DNA of 64,000 nucleotides, taken from assembly GCF_001458315.1 (NCBI RefSeq), contig NZ_CYRX01000031.1, positions 310,001-374,000 on the forward strand. Reading direction: 5' to 3'. A program made the translations under genes and the position numbers. Positions 1 through 8,499 of the stretch are shown here, piece after piece; within the stretch, counting starts at the first letter, position 1, and every line of letters begins with the position of its first letter. The notes below the pieces were generated by a model, which was not told the origin of the DNA, ran no database searches, and saw only the letters and a program-made list of their open reading frames with translations. The DNA is from Thalassobacter stenotrophicus (GTDB lineage Bacteria > Pseudomonadota > Alphaproteobacteria > Rhodobacterales > Rhodobacteraceae).

Positions 1-125
1 AGCGCCTGTGGAAGCCCCGTACTTTGCACAAGCGCCTCGGCCGCGCGATCCTGCGCGGGATCAATCCCAACCCAAGCGCGCCCCGTGACTGAGGCAGCCA
101 CTCCCAAAACATGTCCTACCGTCAT
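1..125 (-). CDS. recJ: Single-stranded-DNA-specific exonuclease RecJ, N-terminal fragment
   Basis: Only the first 41 codons are present; the gene runs off the left edge. The frame opens with ATG at 125, four codons after an in-frame stop, so the start is fixed. The peptide contains GRAWVG, then DRAAEALVQSTGLP, which matches the N-terminus I associate with alphaproteobacterial RecJ (a GRxWVGP-like element followed by a helix ending in a TGLP turn). RecJ is a 5'-3' ssDNA exonuclease acting in recombination and mismatch repair. It lies 62 bp downstream of glpX on the same strand, an arrangement common in Rhodobacteraceae. The catalytic DHH domain is outside the window, so the call rests on the N-terminus and context. 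Confidence 0.7.
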   Translation of the reverse strand, partial: MTVGHVLGVAASVTGRAWVGIDPAQDRAAEALVQSTGLPQA

Positions 126-187
126 GCGAGCAGCCCCCTATGGTGCGCGTTTGGTCTGTCGTTGATCTGCCGCATCGCGACAGGGGC

Positions 188-1147
188 TTAGACTGGGTTG
201 CGATAGACCATCCGGCGGACCGAACCGGTTTTGGAGCGCATCAGGATCGTCTCGGCGGTCATGTAGCCGACCTCACGTTTAATGCCGGACACAATGGAGC
301 CATCGGTCACGCCAGTCGCGGCAAAGATCACGTCCGAAGTCACCATCTCATCGCGAGAATAGATCTTGTCGAGGTCCGTGATGCCCGCTTTTGCGGCGCG
401 GCCACGCTCATCATCGTTGCGGAACAACAGGCGGCCATACATCTGCCCGCCCATACATTTCAGCGCCGATGCCGCAAGCACACCCTCAGGCGCGCCCCCC
501 TCACCCATGTACATGTCGATACCTGTGATCTCGGCCTCGGCGCAGTGCATCACACCAGCCACGTCACCATCAGTGATCAGACGGATCGCAGCACCGGTCG
601 CGCGGATTTCAGTCACCAGTGCTTCGTGGCGAGGGCGCTCCAGAACACAGACAGTGATCCCTTCGGGGCCGCAGCCTTTGGCCTTGGCCAGTGCTTCGAC
701 ACGTTGGGTCGGTGTCATGTCCAGCGTTACGATGCCCTCCGGATAACCGGGTCCAATCGCCAGCTTTTCCATGTATACATCAGGCGCGTGCAGCATTGAG
801 CCGCGCGGCCCCATCGCGATAACGGTCAACGCGTTGGGCATGTCTTTTGCAGTCAGCGTAGTGCCTTCCAGAGGGTCCAGCGCGATATCCACGCCTGGTC
901 CTTCGCCTGTGCCCACTTCTTCGCCGATGTACAGCATAGGGGCTTCGTCACGCTCCCCCTCGCCGATGACAACGACGCCTGCGATGTCCAGCTGATTGAG
1001 CTGTTCGCGCATGGCGTTCACAGCCGCTTGGTCCGCGGCCTTTTCGTCGCCGCGCCCGATCAGCTTAGCAGAGGCAAGTGCCGCTGCCTCCGAAACGCGG
1101 GCAAGGCCCAGGGACAACATGCGGTCGTTGAAATCGGGTTTGGTCAT
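188..1147 (-). CDS. glpX: Class II fructose-1,6-bisphosphatase
   Basis: A 319-residue protein of normal GlpX length. It hydrolyses fructose-1,6-bisphosphate to fructose-6-phosphate in gluconeogenesis or the Calvin cycle, in the cytoplasm with divalent metal. Visible motifs are GEGERDEAP (about residues 62-70) and DPLEGTT (91-97), the metal- and phosphate-binding signatures of the lithium-sensitive phosphatase fold, followed by GEGGAPEGVLAA near residue 217. ATG is preceded by GGAAAG at usable distance. Its neighbour downstream is recJ. The homoserine dehydrogenase gene often found upstream of glpX in this family is absent; an exported nuclease-like gene lies there instead. Confidence 0.95.
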   Translation of the reverse strand: MTKPDFNDRMLSLGLARVSEAAALASAKLIGRGDEKAADQAAVNAMREQLNQLDIAGVVVIGEGERDEAPMLYIGEEVGTGEGPGVDIALDPLEGTTLTAKDMPNALTVIAMGPRGSMLHAPDVYMEKLAIGPGYPEGIVTLDMTPTQRVEALAKAKGCGPEGITVCVLERPRHEALVTEIRATGAAIRLITDGDVAGVMHCAEAEITGIDMYMGEGGAPEGVLAASALKCMGGQMYGRLLFRNDDERGRAAKAGITDLDKIYSRDEMVTSDVIFAATGVTDGSIVSGIKREVGYMTAETILMRSKTGSVRRMVYRNPV

Positions 1148-1289
1148 AAGCCTGTCTTTCCATTCTGAGGTTAACTCGACTTATCCTGCGGGCATCGGCG
1201 GGGCAAGCATGAGGGCGCTAACAACATGTCGCGCCGTTGCGCGATTGCCATTTCCCCGCAATTTGACCGCAGTCGTTCTGGCCCGTGGC

Positions 1290-1970
1290 CTAGCGGCGAG
1301 CCCCGCGCCACCCTGCCGCCCGTGCCTCAGCCTCGGTGCAGAACCACCGCTCGCCGCGATCGACACGGATGTTTGTGCGCGCATAGTTCTCATCGCCGGG
1401 GCGGTGATAGATGCGGCCATTGGAGGAGATGTTGCCCTTGATCGTGCACGCAGGATCGGGCGCAGAATTTGGCGCGGCACGGTTTGTGGCCCGCGCGCGC
1501 CGATGCTCAGACGGGTCCTGCATGTCCATGGACCAAAGCCCCCGGTCCGCAAGGATCGCGGCCTTTTCCTCAGCAGCGTAGGTTTTGCTCTCTCGGTAGG
1601 TCAGCGCCAAGCCTTCACGCACCAGCCGCGCGCCCAGGTCTTCGCCCCCGATGGTGCAAGTCACAAGCGGACGGTCATAGCGATCAATCTGTTGCGCCGT
1701 GCAGGTCGCCGCCCGCCCATTGAACGCCTTGCGCACCGTTTCAGCCACCCAAGTACCACAGGCAAATGTCGCCCCAGTATCGAGCATGCAGGTTTGATCC
1801 AGCTCGGGCGCGTCGATCCCAATGAGCCGCAAATTCTGTGATCCGCCAACCCGCAGGCTGTCCCCATCGCCCATGACAACCGGACCGGAAAACACCAAAT
1901 CCGCGCGTGCCATGACAGGCGCGGACAACACAGCGGCTAAGGCCGAAAACGCGATATAACGTAAATACAT
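1290..1970 (-). CDS. Exported thermonuclease (SNase-like) family protein
   Basis: A 226-residue protein starting at the ATG that opens a clean signal peptide (MYLRYIAFSALAAVLSAPVMARA); an in-frame ATG at 2015 would put 15 unusual residues before it. The mature part shows the staphylococcal-nuclease (OB) fold pattern: GDGDSL near residues 34-38, RLIGIDAPE near 48-56, DRYDRPLVTC near 97-105 and LVREGLAL near 116-123. The first 130 mature residues are the nuclease domain. The C-terminal 80 residues contain two Cys (CTIKGNIS, WFCTEAEA) resembling a small extracellular-nuclease tail motif. It probably degrades nucleic acid in the periplasm or outside. Whether the catalytic Arg/Glu set is intact was not verified. 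Confidence 0.8.
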   Translation of the reverse strand: MYLRYIAFSALAAVLSAPVMARADLVFSGPVVMGDGDSLRVGGSQNLRLIGIDAPELDQTCMLDTGATFACGTWVAETVRKAFNGRAATCTAQQIDRYDRPLVTCTIGGEDLGARLVREGLALTYRESKTYAAEEKAAILADRGLWSMDMQDPSEHRRARATNRAAPNSAPDPACTIKGNISSNGRIYHRPGDENYARTNIRVDRGERWFCTEAEARAAGWRGARR

Positions 1971-2025
1971 AGTGGCGATGTAAGGACGACGCCCCCAGCC
2001 CACAAGACAAAACATGAACGAATGG

Positions 2026-2040
2026 TTAATCCGCAGTTAA
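2026..2040. promoter_or_regulatory. Candidate CtrA box TTAA-N7-TTAA
   Basis: TTAA at 2026-2029 and TTAA at 2037-2040 are separated by exactly seven bases, the full CtrA half-site arrangement known from Caulobacter and Rhodobacterales. It lies 56-70 bp upstream of the thermonuclease-like start at 1970, a plausible promoter position. A chance match in a 64-kb window is not negligible. Confidence 0.35.
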
Positions 2041-2047
2041 GCGAGGA

Positions 2048-2947
2048 TCAGACCTGCCCGGCCTCAATCGCCGCCCGGGCCTGCGCCCGGCGCAATACAG
2101 ATTCGCGCCACGTGATGAAGCTGACGGCCGAGATAATCACACCCCCACCCACAATCACCCACACATCAGGGGTTTCGTTAAACGCGAGCCACCCCAGCAG
2201 CACCGCCCAGACCAGCTGCAAAAATGTCACCGGCTGGGTCACAGTCACAGGTGCGGCAGCAAACGCGTAAGTCATCGCGTAATGCCCCCCCGTTGCGAAG
2301 ACCGCGACTAGGAACATCCATCCCCAATCCTCAAGACTGGGCGGCACCCAGACCGCAAAGGCAAAGGGCGCAAGCCCAAGCGTAACAAAGATCGACAACA
2401 TGGCCACCACCATGCTGGCCGGCACCTCACCCGAGAGCTTCTTTGCCAAAAGGTATGATCCAGCAAAGCCAGCCGCCGTGCCGAGCATCGCGATGTGGCC
2501 CAGATCAACCTCGCGGAAGCCGGGGCGCAAAATAATGAGCGCGCCCAACAACCCTGCCCCAACGGCCGCGATGCGTCTTGCTGCCAGCTTTTCACCTAGG
2601 AAAAGGGCCGCACCTACGGTCACGTAAATCGGCACAAGGTAGTTCATCGCAGTAACCTCTGCGATGGGGATGCGCGTCATCGAAAAGAACCACAAGATCA
2701 CGCCCAGAGAATGGATCACACCGCGCAGCGAAAACCGAACAAGCGTCGCGCGCTCGAGCCGTGTGGCCATAAGGCCTTTGGCCACGGGCAACAAAAACAC
2801 CAAGCCCAACACATATCGCATGAAGGCCGCCTGTGCGGCAGGCAAGTCTTGGGCCGAGTGCTTGACGATCGCGGTTACCGTGACAAAACACAGCCCCGTG
2901 ACGATCATCCAAAGAACTCCGACAAGGGGTTTGTTTGGTGTGGTCAT
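2048..2947 (-). CDS. DMT-superfamily (EamA) permease
   Basis: A 299-residue integral membrane protein with about ten hydrophobic segments and the two-fold EamA repeat. The first repeat begins at GVLWMIVTGLCFVTVTAIVK; the second begins near GHIAMLGTAAGFAGSYLLAK. It is most like the RhaT/YdcZ-type inner-membrane exporters that move amino acids or other metabolites; the substrate cannot be read from sequence. The start MTTPNKPL was preferred over an upstream ATG whose extra 13 residues look unlike the family. It ends with an Arg/Ala-rich cytoplasmic tail. It is divergent from the VPLPA protein gene and unlinked to any obvious pathway. Confidence 0.85.
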   Translation of the reverse strand: MTTPNKPLVGVLWMIVTGLCFVTVTAIVKHSAQDLPAAQAAFMRYVLGLVFLLPVAKGLMATRLERATLVRFSLRGVIHSLGVILWFFSMTRIPIAEVTAMNYLVPIYVTVGAALFLGEKLAARRIAAVGAGLLGALIILRPGFREVDLGHIAMLGTAAGFAGSYLLAKKLSGEVPASMVVAMLSIFVTLGLAPFAFAVWVPPSLEDWGWMFLVAVFATGGHYAMTYAFAAAPVTVTQPVTFLQLVWAVLLGWLAFNETPDVWVIVGGGVIISAVSFITWRESVLRRAQARAAIEAGQV

Positions 2948-3076
2948 GCCCACAGCATTGGCGCAGATCGCGAGGGTGCACAACAAAAAGGCACCGCATG
3001 CCGGATATGCAAAATTCCGCTACGGCAATTTCCATAATCGATACAGCAATCTGATCTTTACGCTAAAGTCAAAATG

Positions 3077-3090
3077 GTATCTAAGGATAC
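3077..3090. repeat. Small dyad GTATC-N4-GATAC in leader of the VPLPA gene
   Basis: A perfect 5-bp inverted repeat sits 26-39 bp upstream of the start at 3116, just before an AT-rich stretch with a -10-like TTATAC. It could be an operator half-site pair or a leader hairpin. Too short to be sure. Confidence 0.25.
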
Positions 3091-3115
3091 AAATTATACT
3101 AAGTTGGGGATCAAC

Positions 3116-3835
3116 ATGAATTTAAGACGGACATTAGCCGCATCTGCCCTTGGGGTTGCAATGTGCGGGGCCGCCTCTGCTGCGGTGATCGACTTTGACA
3201 CAAGCAATGGCATTGGGGTCATCAACGGACAGGACATCTACAGCATCATGTCCGCCGATGGCTCGGTTTCAGCAACGGTCAGCACGATCGTAAATCCAAG
3301 CGGCAACACCACGGTAGCACGCGCCTATGCGACCGTTGACGGCGCTGGCAACCCACGCGGCGGCCGTGACCCCGATATCGAGCCCACGTATGTCGTGGTT
3401 GATACGCTGGGTCCCCTTGTGGATCCGATCAACAACGTGCTCGTGGTTGATGAAACCCCGGATGATCGTAACAACACTGGCAACGAAGTGGACGACAACC
3501 GCAGCGGCGGCGTGATTACCTTCGATTTCACCGCCATGGATGTCCTGTTTTCGGGTGTTACGTTTATTGATGACGGCACGTTGGTGGTCAGCGGGTCGCT
3601 GGATGGCAACGCAGTCTTTTCCAGCATCATCGACAACGGCCGCACGGAAAACGCGCTGCAACGCTTGGCTCTTGGCACAAGCGCGCGGGTCGACCAGCTG
3701 ACTTTTGACTTTGGCCGCAACTCTGGTGCCATTGATAACGTGATGGTTTCGGCAGTGCCGCTACCTGCGGGTGTCGCCCTGCTGATGACGGGCCTCGCGG
3801 CTTTGGGTTTTGCGCGGCGTCGCAAGACCACATAA
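3116..3835 (+). CDS. VPLPA-CTERM sorting-domain exported protein
   Basis: A 239-residue exported protein. The start at 3116 gives a classic signal peptide (MNLRRTLAASALGVAMCGAASA) preceded by GGGGATC; an ATG 14 codons upstream lacks that fit. The C-terminus is tripartite: VPLPAG (about residues 214-219), a hydrophobic helix ALLMTGLAALGF, and the basic tail ARRRK. This is the VPLPA variant of the PEP-CTERM signal, recognised in alphaproteobacteria by exosortase-like membrane enzymes and linked to extracellular matrix. The mature domain is Asp/Asn/Val-rich and probably a beta-sandwich; I do not recognise a catalytic function. No exosortase gene is in the window. Confidence 0.8.
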   Translation: MNLRRTLAASALGVAMCGAASAAVIDFDTSNGIGVINGQDIYSIMSADGSVSATVSTIVNPSGNTTVARAYATVDGAGNPRGGRDPDIEPTYVVVDTLGPLVDPINNVLVVDETPDDRNNTGNEVDDNRSGGVITFDFTAMDVLFSGVTFIDDGTLVVSGSLDGNAVFSSIIDNGRTENALQRLALGTSARVDQLTFDFGRNSGAIDNVMVSAVPLPAGVALLMTGLAALGFARRRKTT

Positions 3836-3856
3836 CCGATCTTTATAGTGAAAAAG

Positions 3857-3886
3857 AAAAAGCGCCCAAAAGGGCGCTTTTTTATT
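3857..3886 (+). terminator. Rho-independent terminator
   Basis: Stem AAAAAGCGCCC (3857-3867), loop AAAA, stem GGGCGCTTTTT (3872-3882), then more T. The A-tract before and T-tract after make it functional in both directions. It closes the VPLPA gene on plus and yebC on minus. Confidence 0.9.
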
Positions 3887-3915
3887 GTCTGATCATCTGC
3901 CCTATTGGGCTGGGA

Positions 3916-4656
3916 TCAAAGCTGTTCCATCACCTCATCCGAGGCTTCAAAGTTCGCCGTGACGGTCTGTACGTCATCGTCGTCTTCCAAGGCTTCGATC
4001 AGCTTCATCAGCTTTTCCATACCTTCAAGGTCTAACTCTGTGGTGGTCGTCGGACGCCATACCAGTTTGGTCGTCTCCGACTCGCCCAATTCCGCCTCAA
4101 GCGCTGTGGATACGGTGCTCAGGTCCGTATCTGCACACCACACAACGTGCACCTCGCCATCGCTTTCGACGTCTTCGGCACCGGCCTCAATCGCGGCCAT
4201 CATCACGGTGTCTTCGTCGCCGACGCTGGCCGAATAAACCACCTGCCCCTTGCGATCGAACATAAACCCGACTGAGCCTGTCTCACCCAAGTTGCCGCCG
4301 TTCTTGGAAAAAGTGGAGCGCACGGTCGAGGCAGTCCGATTGCGATTGTCGGTCATCGTCTCAACGATTACGGCAACACCGCCCGGGCCATAGCCCTCAT
4401 AGCGGATCTCATCATAGCTGTCGGCATCCCCGCCTTGGGATTTCTTGATCGCGCGATCAATCACATCCTTGGGCACGGATTGCGATTTGGCCTCTTTTAC
4501 GGCCAAGCGCAGACGCGGGTTTTTCTCGGGATCGGGGTCGCCCATTTTGGCGGCCACGGTAATTTCCTTGGCCATTTTGGAAAACAGCTTGGCACGGATT
4601 TTATCCTGCCGGCCCTTGCGGTGCTGGATGTTGGCCCATTTACTATGCCCTGCCAT
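3916..4656 (-). CDS. yebC: YebC/PmpR family protein (TACO1-like)
   Basis: A 246-residue protein with the family hallmark N-terminus [23 protein letters not shown] and the internal [14 protein letters not shown] and [15 protein letters not shown] segments. Members were described as DNA-binding regulators, and more recently as ribosome-associated factors that help translation through difficult (proline-rich) stretches. Length and all three domains look complete. It shares the bidirectional terminator with the VPLPA gene. The next gene downstream is across that terminator on the other strand, so it is probably monocistronic. Confidence 0.95.
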   Translation of the reverse strand: MAGHSKWANIQHRKGRQDKIRAKLFSKMAKEITVAAKMGDPDPEKNPRLRLAVKEAKSQSVPKDVIDRAIKKSQGGDADSYDEIRYEGYGPGGVAVIVETMTDNRNRTASTVRSTFSKNGGNLGETGSVGFMFDRKGQVVYSASVGDEDTVMMAAIEAGAEDVESDGEVHVVWCADTDLSTVSTALEAELGESETTKLVWRPTTTTELDLEGMEKLMKLIEALEDDDDVQTVTANFEASDEVMEQL

Positions 4657-4747
4657 GGGTCGTCTCCGTTCATTTGGTCCGAGAATTTCGTGCGGTTATA
4701 GGGCCAAGAGCCTTGGGGCTGCAAGCCTGTGCAGTGCGCAGATCGGC

Positions 4748-5251
4748 TTAGGGCAAATTGGGGCGGTTTAGGGTGAATTGCCGCTCGGGAATGCCCTCCG
4801 TTATCAGCGGTGGACCCTCGCGAAATCCAGAGTGTTCCAGCAAGATCAAAGCGGCGACATTCCGTGCGTCAGTAATGGCCCGAATGCACTGCGCGGAGCT
4901 GTCGCGCCACACCAACTGCACGGCCAGCCGGACAGCGCGGCGCGCGTAGCCCAACCCCTGAGCCCCGCGCGCAAGCGTGATCCCGATCTCAACCTCACGG
5001 CTTGCGCCATCAAGGCACAGGCCGATGTCTCCGACCAACCCATCGGCCACAATCGCGATCTGCGACCATTCCCCCGGCACGAACAAAGGCGCGTCAGCAA
5101 CCGCCGCCAGAAAGCTGCGGGCCTGATCGTCGCTCATCACGCTCCAACTTTGATAGGCCCCCACCACAGGGTCCGAGCGATAGGACTGGAAAGCCTGTAA
5201 GTCGGCCACACACAGACGCCGTAGCGTCAGAATTTCATCTTCGATCAGCAT
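4748..5251 (-). CDS. GNAT-family N-acetyltransferase (RimJ-like)
   Basis: A 167-residue single-domain protein. It has the acetyltransferase-3 (RimJ/RimL) layout: LTLRRLCVADLQAFQSYRSDPVV near the start, GDIGLCLD in the middle, and the acetyl-CoA loop region ARGAQGLGYARRAVRLAVQLV (about residues 95-115), followed by ITDARNVAALILLEHSGFR. The substrate is unknown; small-molecule or protein N-terminal acetylation are both possible. The start MLIEDEILTLRRL was chosen because family members begin just before LRRL, although no strong Shine-Dalgarno is visible. Confidence 0.8.
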   Translation of the reverse strand: MLIEDEILTLRRLCVADLQAFQSYRSDPVVGAYQSWSVMSDDQARSFLAAVADAPLFVPGEWSQIAIVADGLVGDIGLCLDGASREVEIGITLARGAQGLGYARRAVRLAVQLVWRDSSAQCIRAITDARNVAALILLEHSGFREGPPLITEGIPERQFTLNRPNLP

Positions 5252-5347
5252 TACGGCACGATGCCCTATCGAAGACACTTGCGCAAATGGCACGGCACGT
5301 GGCCCGGCTTTGGGCTTAGCTCTGCTTGTTGCCGCACCGTTGCTCCG

Positions 5348-5764
5348 TCAGACGGGGTCAACAACCTGAATGCGGACATTGTCCAAGCGCCGAACGAACT
5401 GCTTTTGCACGCCATCAACGTCCGTCACATAGACCTCGGCGCGAGGCATCAGCGTGCCGTCTGCGGCAATCACCGCAGGCCCCGGTTCCACCGCAAACCG
5501 TGCGGGATCTTCGGCCCCTGCAAAAAACAGCACCGAGAACGGCAGCGCATAGCCGCAGTTGTCCGTCGTACTGGACCACCCGGTGCGAATGTCATCAGGC
5601 CGCTCGGCCACGCAGCGCGCGCCATCCGTCATGGTGATGCTCAACACATCGGGCCGCACTGACACCTCTGCCACGCGCGCATCGCCTGAGGGAACCAGCT
5701 CAACCGGCGTCGTGGTGCAGGCCATCACCCCTAAACAGCCACCCAAAATCATTATTGCACGCAT
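5348..5764 (-). CDS. Small predicted outer-membrane lipoprotein
   Basis: A 138-residue protein with a short hydrophobic leader ending in the lipobox-like GVMAC (Cys at residue 16), so it is probably lipidated after signal-peptidase II cleavage. The mature domain contains two Cys (RCVAE, DNCGYA) that could pair, and the pattern ALPFSVLFFAGAEDPARFAVEPG. No known domain was recognised. It follows the SLC13 permease gene by about 25 bp and may be its distal operon member. Confidence 0.7.
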   Translation of the reverse strand: MRAIMILGGCLGVMACTTTPVELVPSGDARVAEVSVRPDVLSITMTDGARCVAERPDDIRTGWSSTTDNCGYALPFSVLFFAGAEDPARFAVEPGPAVIAADGTLMPRAEVYVTDVDGVQKQFVRRLDNVRIQVVDPV

Positions 5765-5789
5765 GGTTTCTTCTCCTGTTGGGTCGGGC

Positions 5790-7571
5790 TTAGAATGGCC
5801 AGATAAACGGGATCATCACGCTGGCGAGCAGCCCTACCGTGACGTTCAACGGGATGCCCAGCTTCATGAAATCCGTAAATTTGTAGCCGCCGGGACCGTA
5901 GACCATCATGTTGGTTTGATATCCAATCGGCGTAGCAAACGACGCGCTGGCCGCGACCATCACCGCCACGACCAAGGGGCGTGGATCAATGCCCAGCGAC
6001 GCGGCCAGAGCAATCGCAATCGGCGTCACCACGACCGCAACCGCATTGTTGGAAACCAACTCCGTCAAGATACTGGTCAGAAGGTAAATCGCCCAGACCA
6101 GCAAAAAGGGCGGCAATCCCGCAAGATAAGGCGCAACTGCGTCCACAATCAGTGTCACCGCGCCAGAGGATTGCAGCGCCGCCCCAATCGCGAGCATCGA
6201 AAAGATCAACGCCAACAAGCGGCCTTCGATGAATTCAAACGCCTCTTCGGCATCAATGCAGCGGGTCGCGAGCACCAATGCCACAGCCAGAACCGCCAAC
6301 AGGAAAATCGGCGCAATGCCCAAAGCCGCCATGACCACCAAACCGATCATCGCCGTCACGGGCACCCACGCCATTTCGCGACGGTATGCACGCGCCTCGG
6401 GCTTAGACACATCCACGAGGTTCATGTCCGAGGCAAAGCGGTGAATATCCTCTGGCGCGCCCTCAAGCAGTAACGTATCGCCGACCTTTACGATCAGGCT
6501 ATCAAGGTCTGTCCCGATGTTACGGTCCCGCCGGTGGGCTGCAATCGGATAGACGCCGTAGCGGCGGCGCAAACGCATCTCACCCAACCGCCGTCCAACC
6601 ATGCGCGCGCCGGGCGTGATCAACACCTCAACCGTGGTCGTCTCGGTCGCGCCCACCTGATCCAACCGCTTTAGCGACTTATCCCGTTGCAGCGACAAAA
6701 GCTCCGTCATTGGGGTGCGCAGGATAACCCTATCCCCGACCTGCAACTCGACACCCTTTAGGTTCCGCCGCAACGAGGCATCCCCCCGGATCACGTCGAT
6801 CAACCGCACGCCTTCGCGTTTGAACAGCTGCACGCCCAAAACCTCACGCCCCACAAGGTTGGATTCTGGCGGGATCACGGCTTCGGTAAAGAACTTCATC
6901 TTGGATTTGTCGCCGCCCAGCATTGCGGCCATCGAGGTCCGCTCTGGCAACACACGCGGGGCCACAAAATAAAGGTAAATCATCACATAGATGACCAGCA
7001 CGACGGCAAGTGGCGTGACCTCAAAGATCGTGAACGGTGTCAGCCCCTCGGCCCGCGCGACCCCGTCAACCAACAGGTTGGTCGAGGTCCCAATCAGCGT
7101 TAGCGTGCCCCCCATGATCGCGGCATAGCTAAGCGGGATCAAAAGCTTGGACGGGACAGTGCCAAGCTTATTCGCCAATTGCACAAAAACCGGGATCATC
7201 ACGACGACCACCGGGGTGTTGGACACAAACGCAGAGGCCACAATAACCAAAGCCATCAACGCACCGATTGCACGCCTCGGGCTGATGTCAGCTTGCGCCT
7301 CAGCCCGTGCAGTGAACCAGTTGAGCGCGCCTGTGCGCACCAACGCCCCCATCACGATAAACATCGCCGCAATTGTCCACGGCGCAGGGTTGGACAGTAC
7401 TCCAATCGCGGCCTCGTAGGGTAGCACACCTGTGACCAATAGGACCGCAACCCCCATGATAGCCGTAACCTCGGTTGGGAACGTTTCCCGCAGAAACAGG
7501 GCAAACATCACCCCCACCGTCAACAAGGCCAAGGTGGCTTGCGCCGACTGGCTAAGGGTCACTAATTCCAT
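5790..7571 (-). CDS. SLC13-family permease with central TrkA-C (RCK_C) domains
   Basis: A 593-residue protein: an N-terminal set of membrane helices, two soluble TrkA-C/RCK_C domains (around residues 200-370, with GREVLGVQLF, VGDRVILRTP and VGDTLLLEGAPED), then a second set of helices containing LTELVSNNAVAVVVTPIA, the SLC13/CitT signature. Such proteins are inner-membrane anion symporters (sulfate, dicarboxylates); the exact ion is not evident. The start MELVTLSQ is supported by GAGAT upstream and by the 7-bp gap to the preceding DMT gene; a longer frame would overlap that gene. It looks complete. Confidence 0.9.
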   Translation of the reverse strand: MELVTLSQSAQATLALLTVGVMFALFLRETFPTEVTAIMGVAVLLVTGVLPYEAAIGVLSNPAPWTIAAMFIVMGALVRTGALNWFTARAEAQADISPRRAIGALMALVIVASAFVSNTPVVVVMIPVFVQLANKLGTVPSKLLIPLSYAAIMGGTLTLIGTSTNLLVDGVARAEGLTPFTIFEVTPLAVVLVIYVMIYLYFVAPRVLPERTSMAAMLGGDKSKMKFFTEAVIPPESNLVGREVLGVQLFKREGVRLIDVIRGDASLRRNLKGVELQVGDRVILRTPMTELLSLQRDKSLKRLDQVGATETTTVEVLITPGARMVGRRLGEMRLRRRYGVYPIAAHRRDRNIGTDLDSLIVKVGDTLLLEGAPEDIHRFASDMNLVDVSKPEARAYRREMAWVPVTAMIGLVVMAALGIAPIFLLAVLAVALVLATRCIDAEEAFEFIEGRLLALIFSMLAIGAALQSSGAVTLIVDAVAPYLAGLPPFLLVWAIYLLTSILTELVSNNAVAVVVTPIAIALAASLGIDPRPLVVAVMVAASASFATPIGYQTNMMVYGPGGYKFTDFMKLGIPLNVTVGLLASVMIPFIWPF

Positions 7572-7578
7572 GACGATC

Positions 7579-8499
7579 TCACGTTCTAATCTCTTTGGGG
7601 GCCAGCAGCTTTGGGCGGGGCTGCACCATCGCAAGGCCTGCAAACATCACCACCATAGCCAGCCAGACAGTGGGCGCAAACCGCTCTCCCAGGATGAGCA
7701 TGGCCCACATCACACCAAACCCCGTGACCAGATAGCTGACCTGCGCCGCGAAAACCGAGCCCGCGCGCCCCACCATCCAGACGTAAGCCACATAGACCAC
7801 CGTGTGCAGCAACGCCGACAGCGCCAAGGCACCATGCGGCAGCGTCAGGGCGGGTGTGACCCACTGCCCAGTCGCGACGGCCAAGGGCGCCAAAACGCAG
7901 GCACCCACTAATGACGCGCCCGCAATCACCGTGACCGCGTCCACCCCGCCGGTGCCAAACCGCGCGACCAGATTTCCCTCGGCCCCGTAAAACAACGGCG
8001 CGATCAGGGCCAGCGGGACAAAAGCAAGCATCGCGCGCTCCGGCAGGCTTGCGTCCGGGAGGGTGATCAACAAAACACCCGCCAAGCCGAACAAAAGCCC
8101 CAACAGGCGTCGCAGCTCAAACCGTTCAAGCCCAAGGCCAAGCGCAACCGGAAAGGCGATCATCGGAACCGTCGACAAAAGGATCGATATGATCCCTGCG
8201 GGCAGGACCCGCGCCGCCTCATACGAGGCATAATTCGGGAACAGCGTCCCTACACACGCGATCCAGCCATAGAAAAACAGATTGCGCGGGGCCAGTGGGA
8301 TACGCCCGCCACGCAGCACGATAAAGCTGCACAATACAACAGCACCGATCATGAGTTGCCACGCCAAAAGGCCCAACGTCGGCAATCCGGTGGACACGGC
8401 AATTTTGGTCAGAGGTTGGCCAAGTCCCCACCCTGCCCCCATCAAGATGAGAACGCCCACAAGCAGCCCGGAGGCTGGGTGCGTGGGCGCGCGTGTCAT
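7579..8499 (-). CDS. DMT-superfamily (EamA) permease
   Basis: A 306-residue membrane protein with ten predicted helices in two EamA repeats (GAGWGLGQPLTKIAV near residues 21-35; a second repeat from ALIAPLFYGAEGNLVARFG). Probably a metabolite exporter of unknown substrate. Its ATG overlaps the stop of the upstream phosphodiesterase gene by ATGA, so the two are translationally coupled, and the SLC13 gene follows 7 bp later. Not closely similar by eye to the other two DMT permeases in the window. Confidence 0.85.
   Translation of the reverse strand: MTRAPTHPASGLLVGVLILMGAGWGLGQPLTKIAVSTGLPTLGLLAWQLMIGAVVLCSFIVLRGGRIPLAPRNLFFYGWIACVGTLFPNYASYEAARVLPAGIISILLSTVPMIAFPVALGLGLERFELRRLLGLLFGLAGVLLITLPDASLPERAMLAFVPLALIAPLFYGAEGNLVARFGTGGVDAVTVIAGASLVGACVLAPLAVATGQWVTPALTLPHGALALSALLHTVVYVAYVWMVGRAGSVFAAQVSYLVTGFGVMWAMLILGERFAPTVWLAMVVMFAGLAMVQPRPKLLAPKEIRT

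Noticed and set aside
188-799. Plus-strand frame opposite glpX
   Set aside because: glpX on the minus strand has full family motifs; the plus frame is a compositional shadow.
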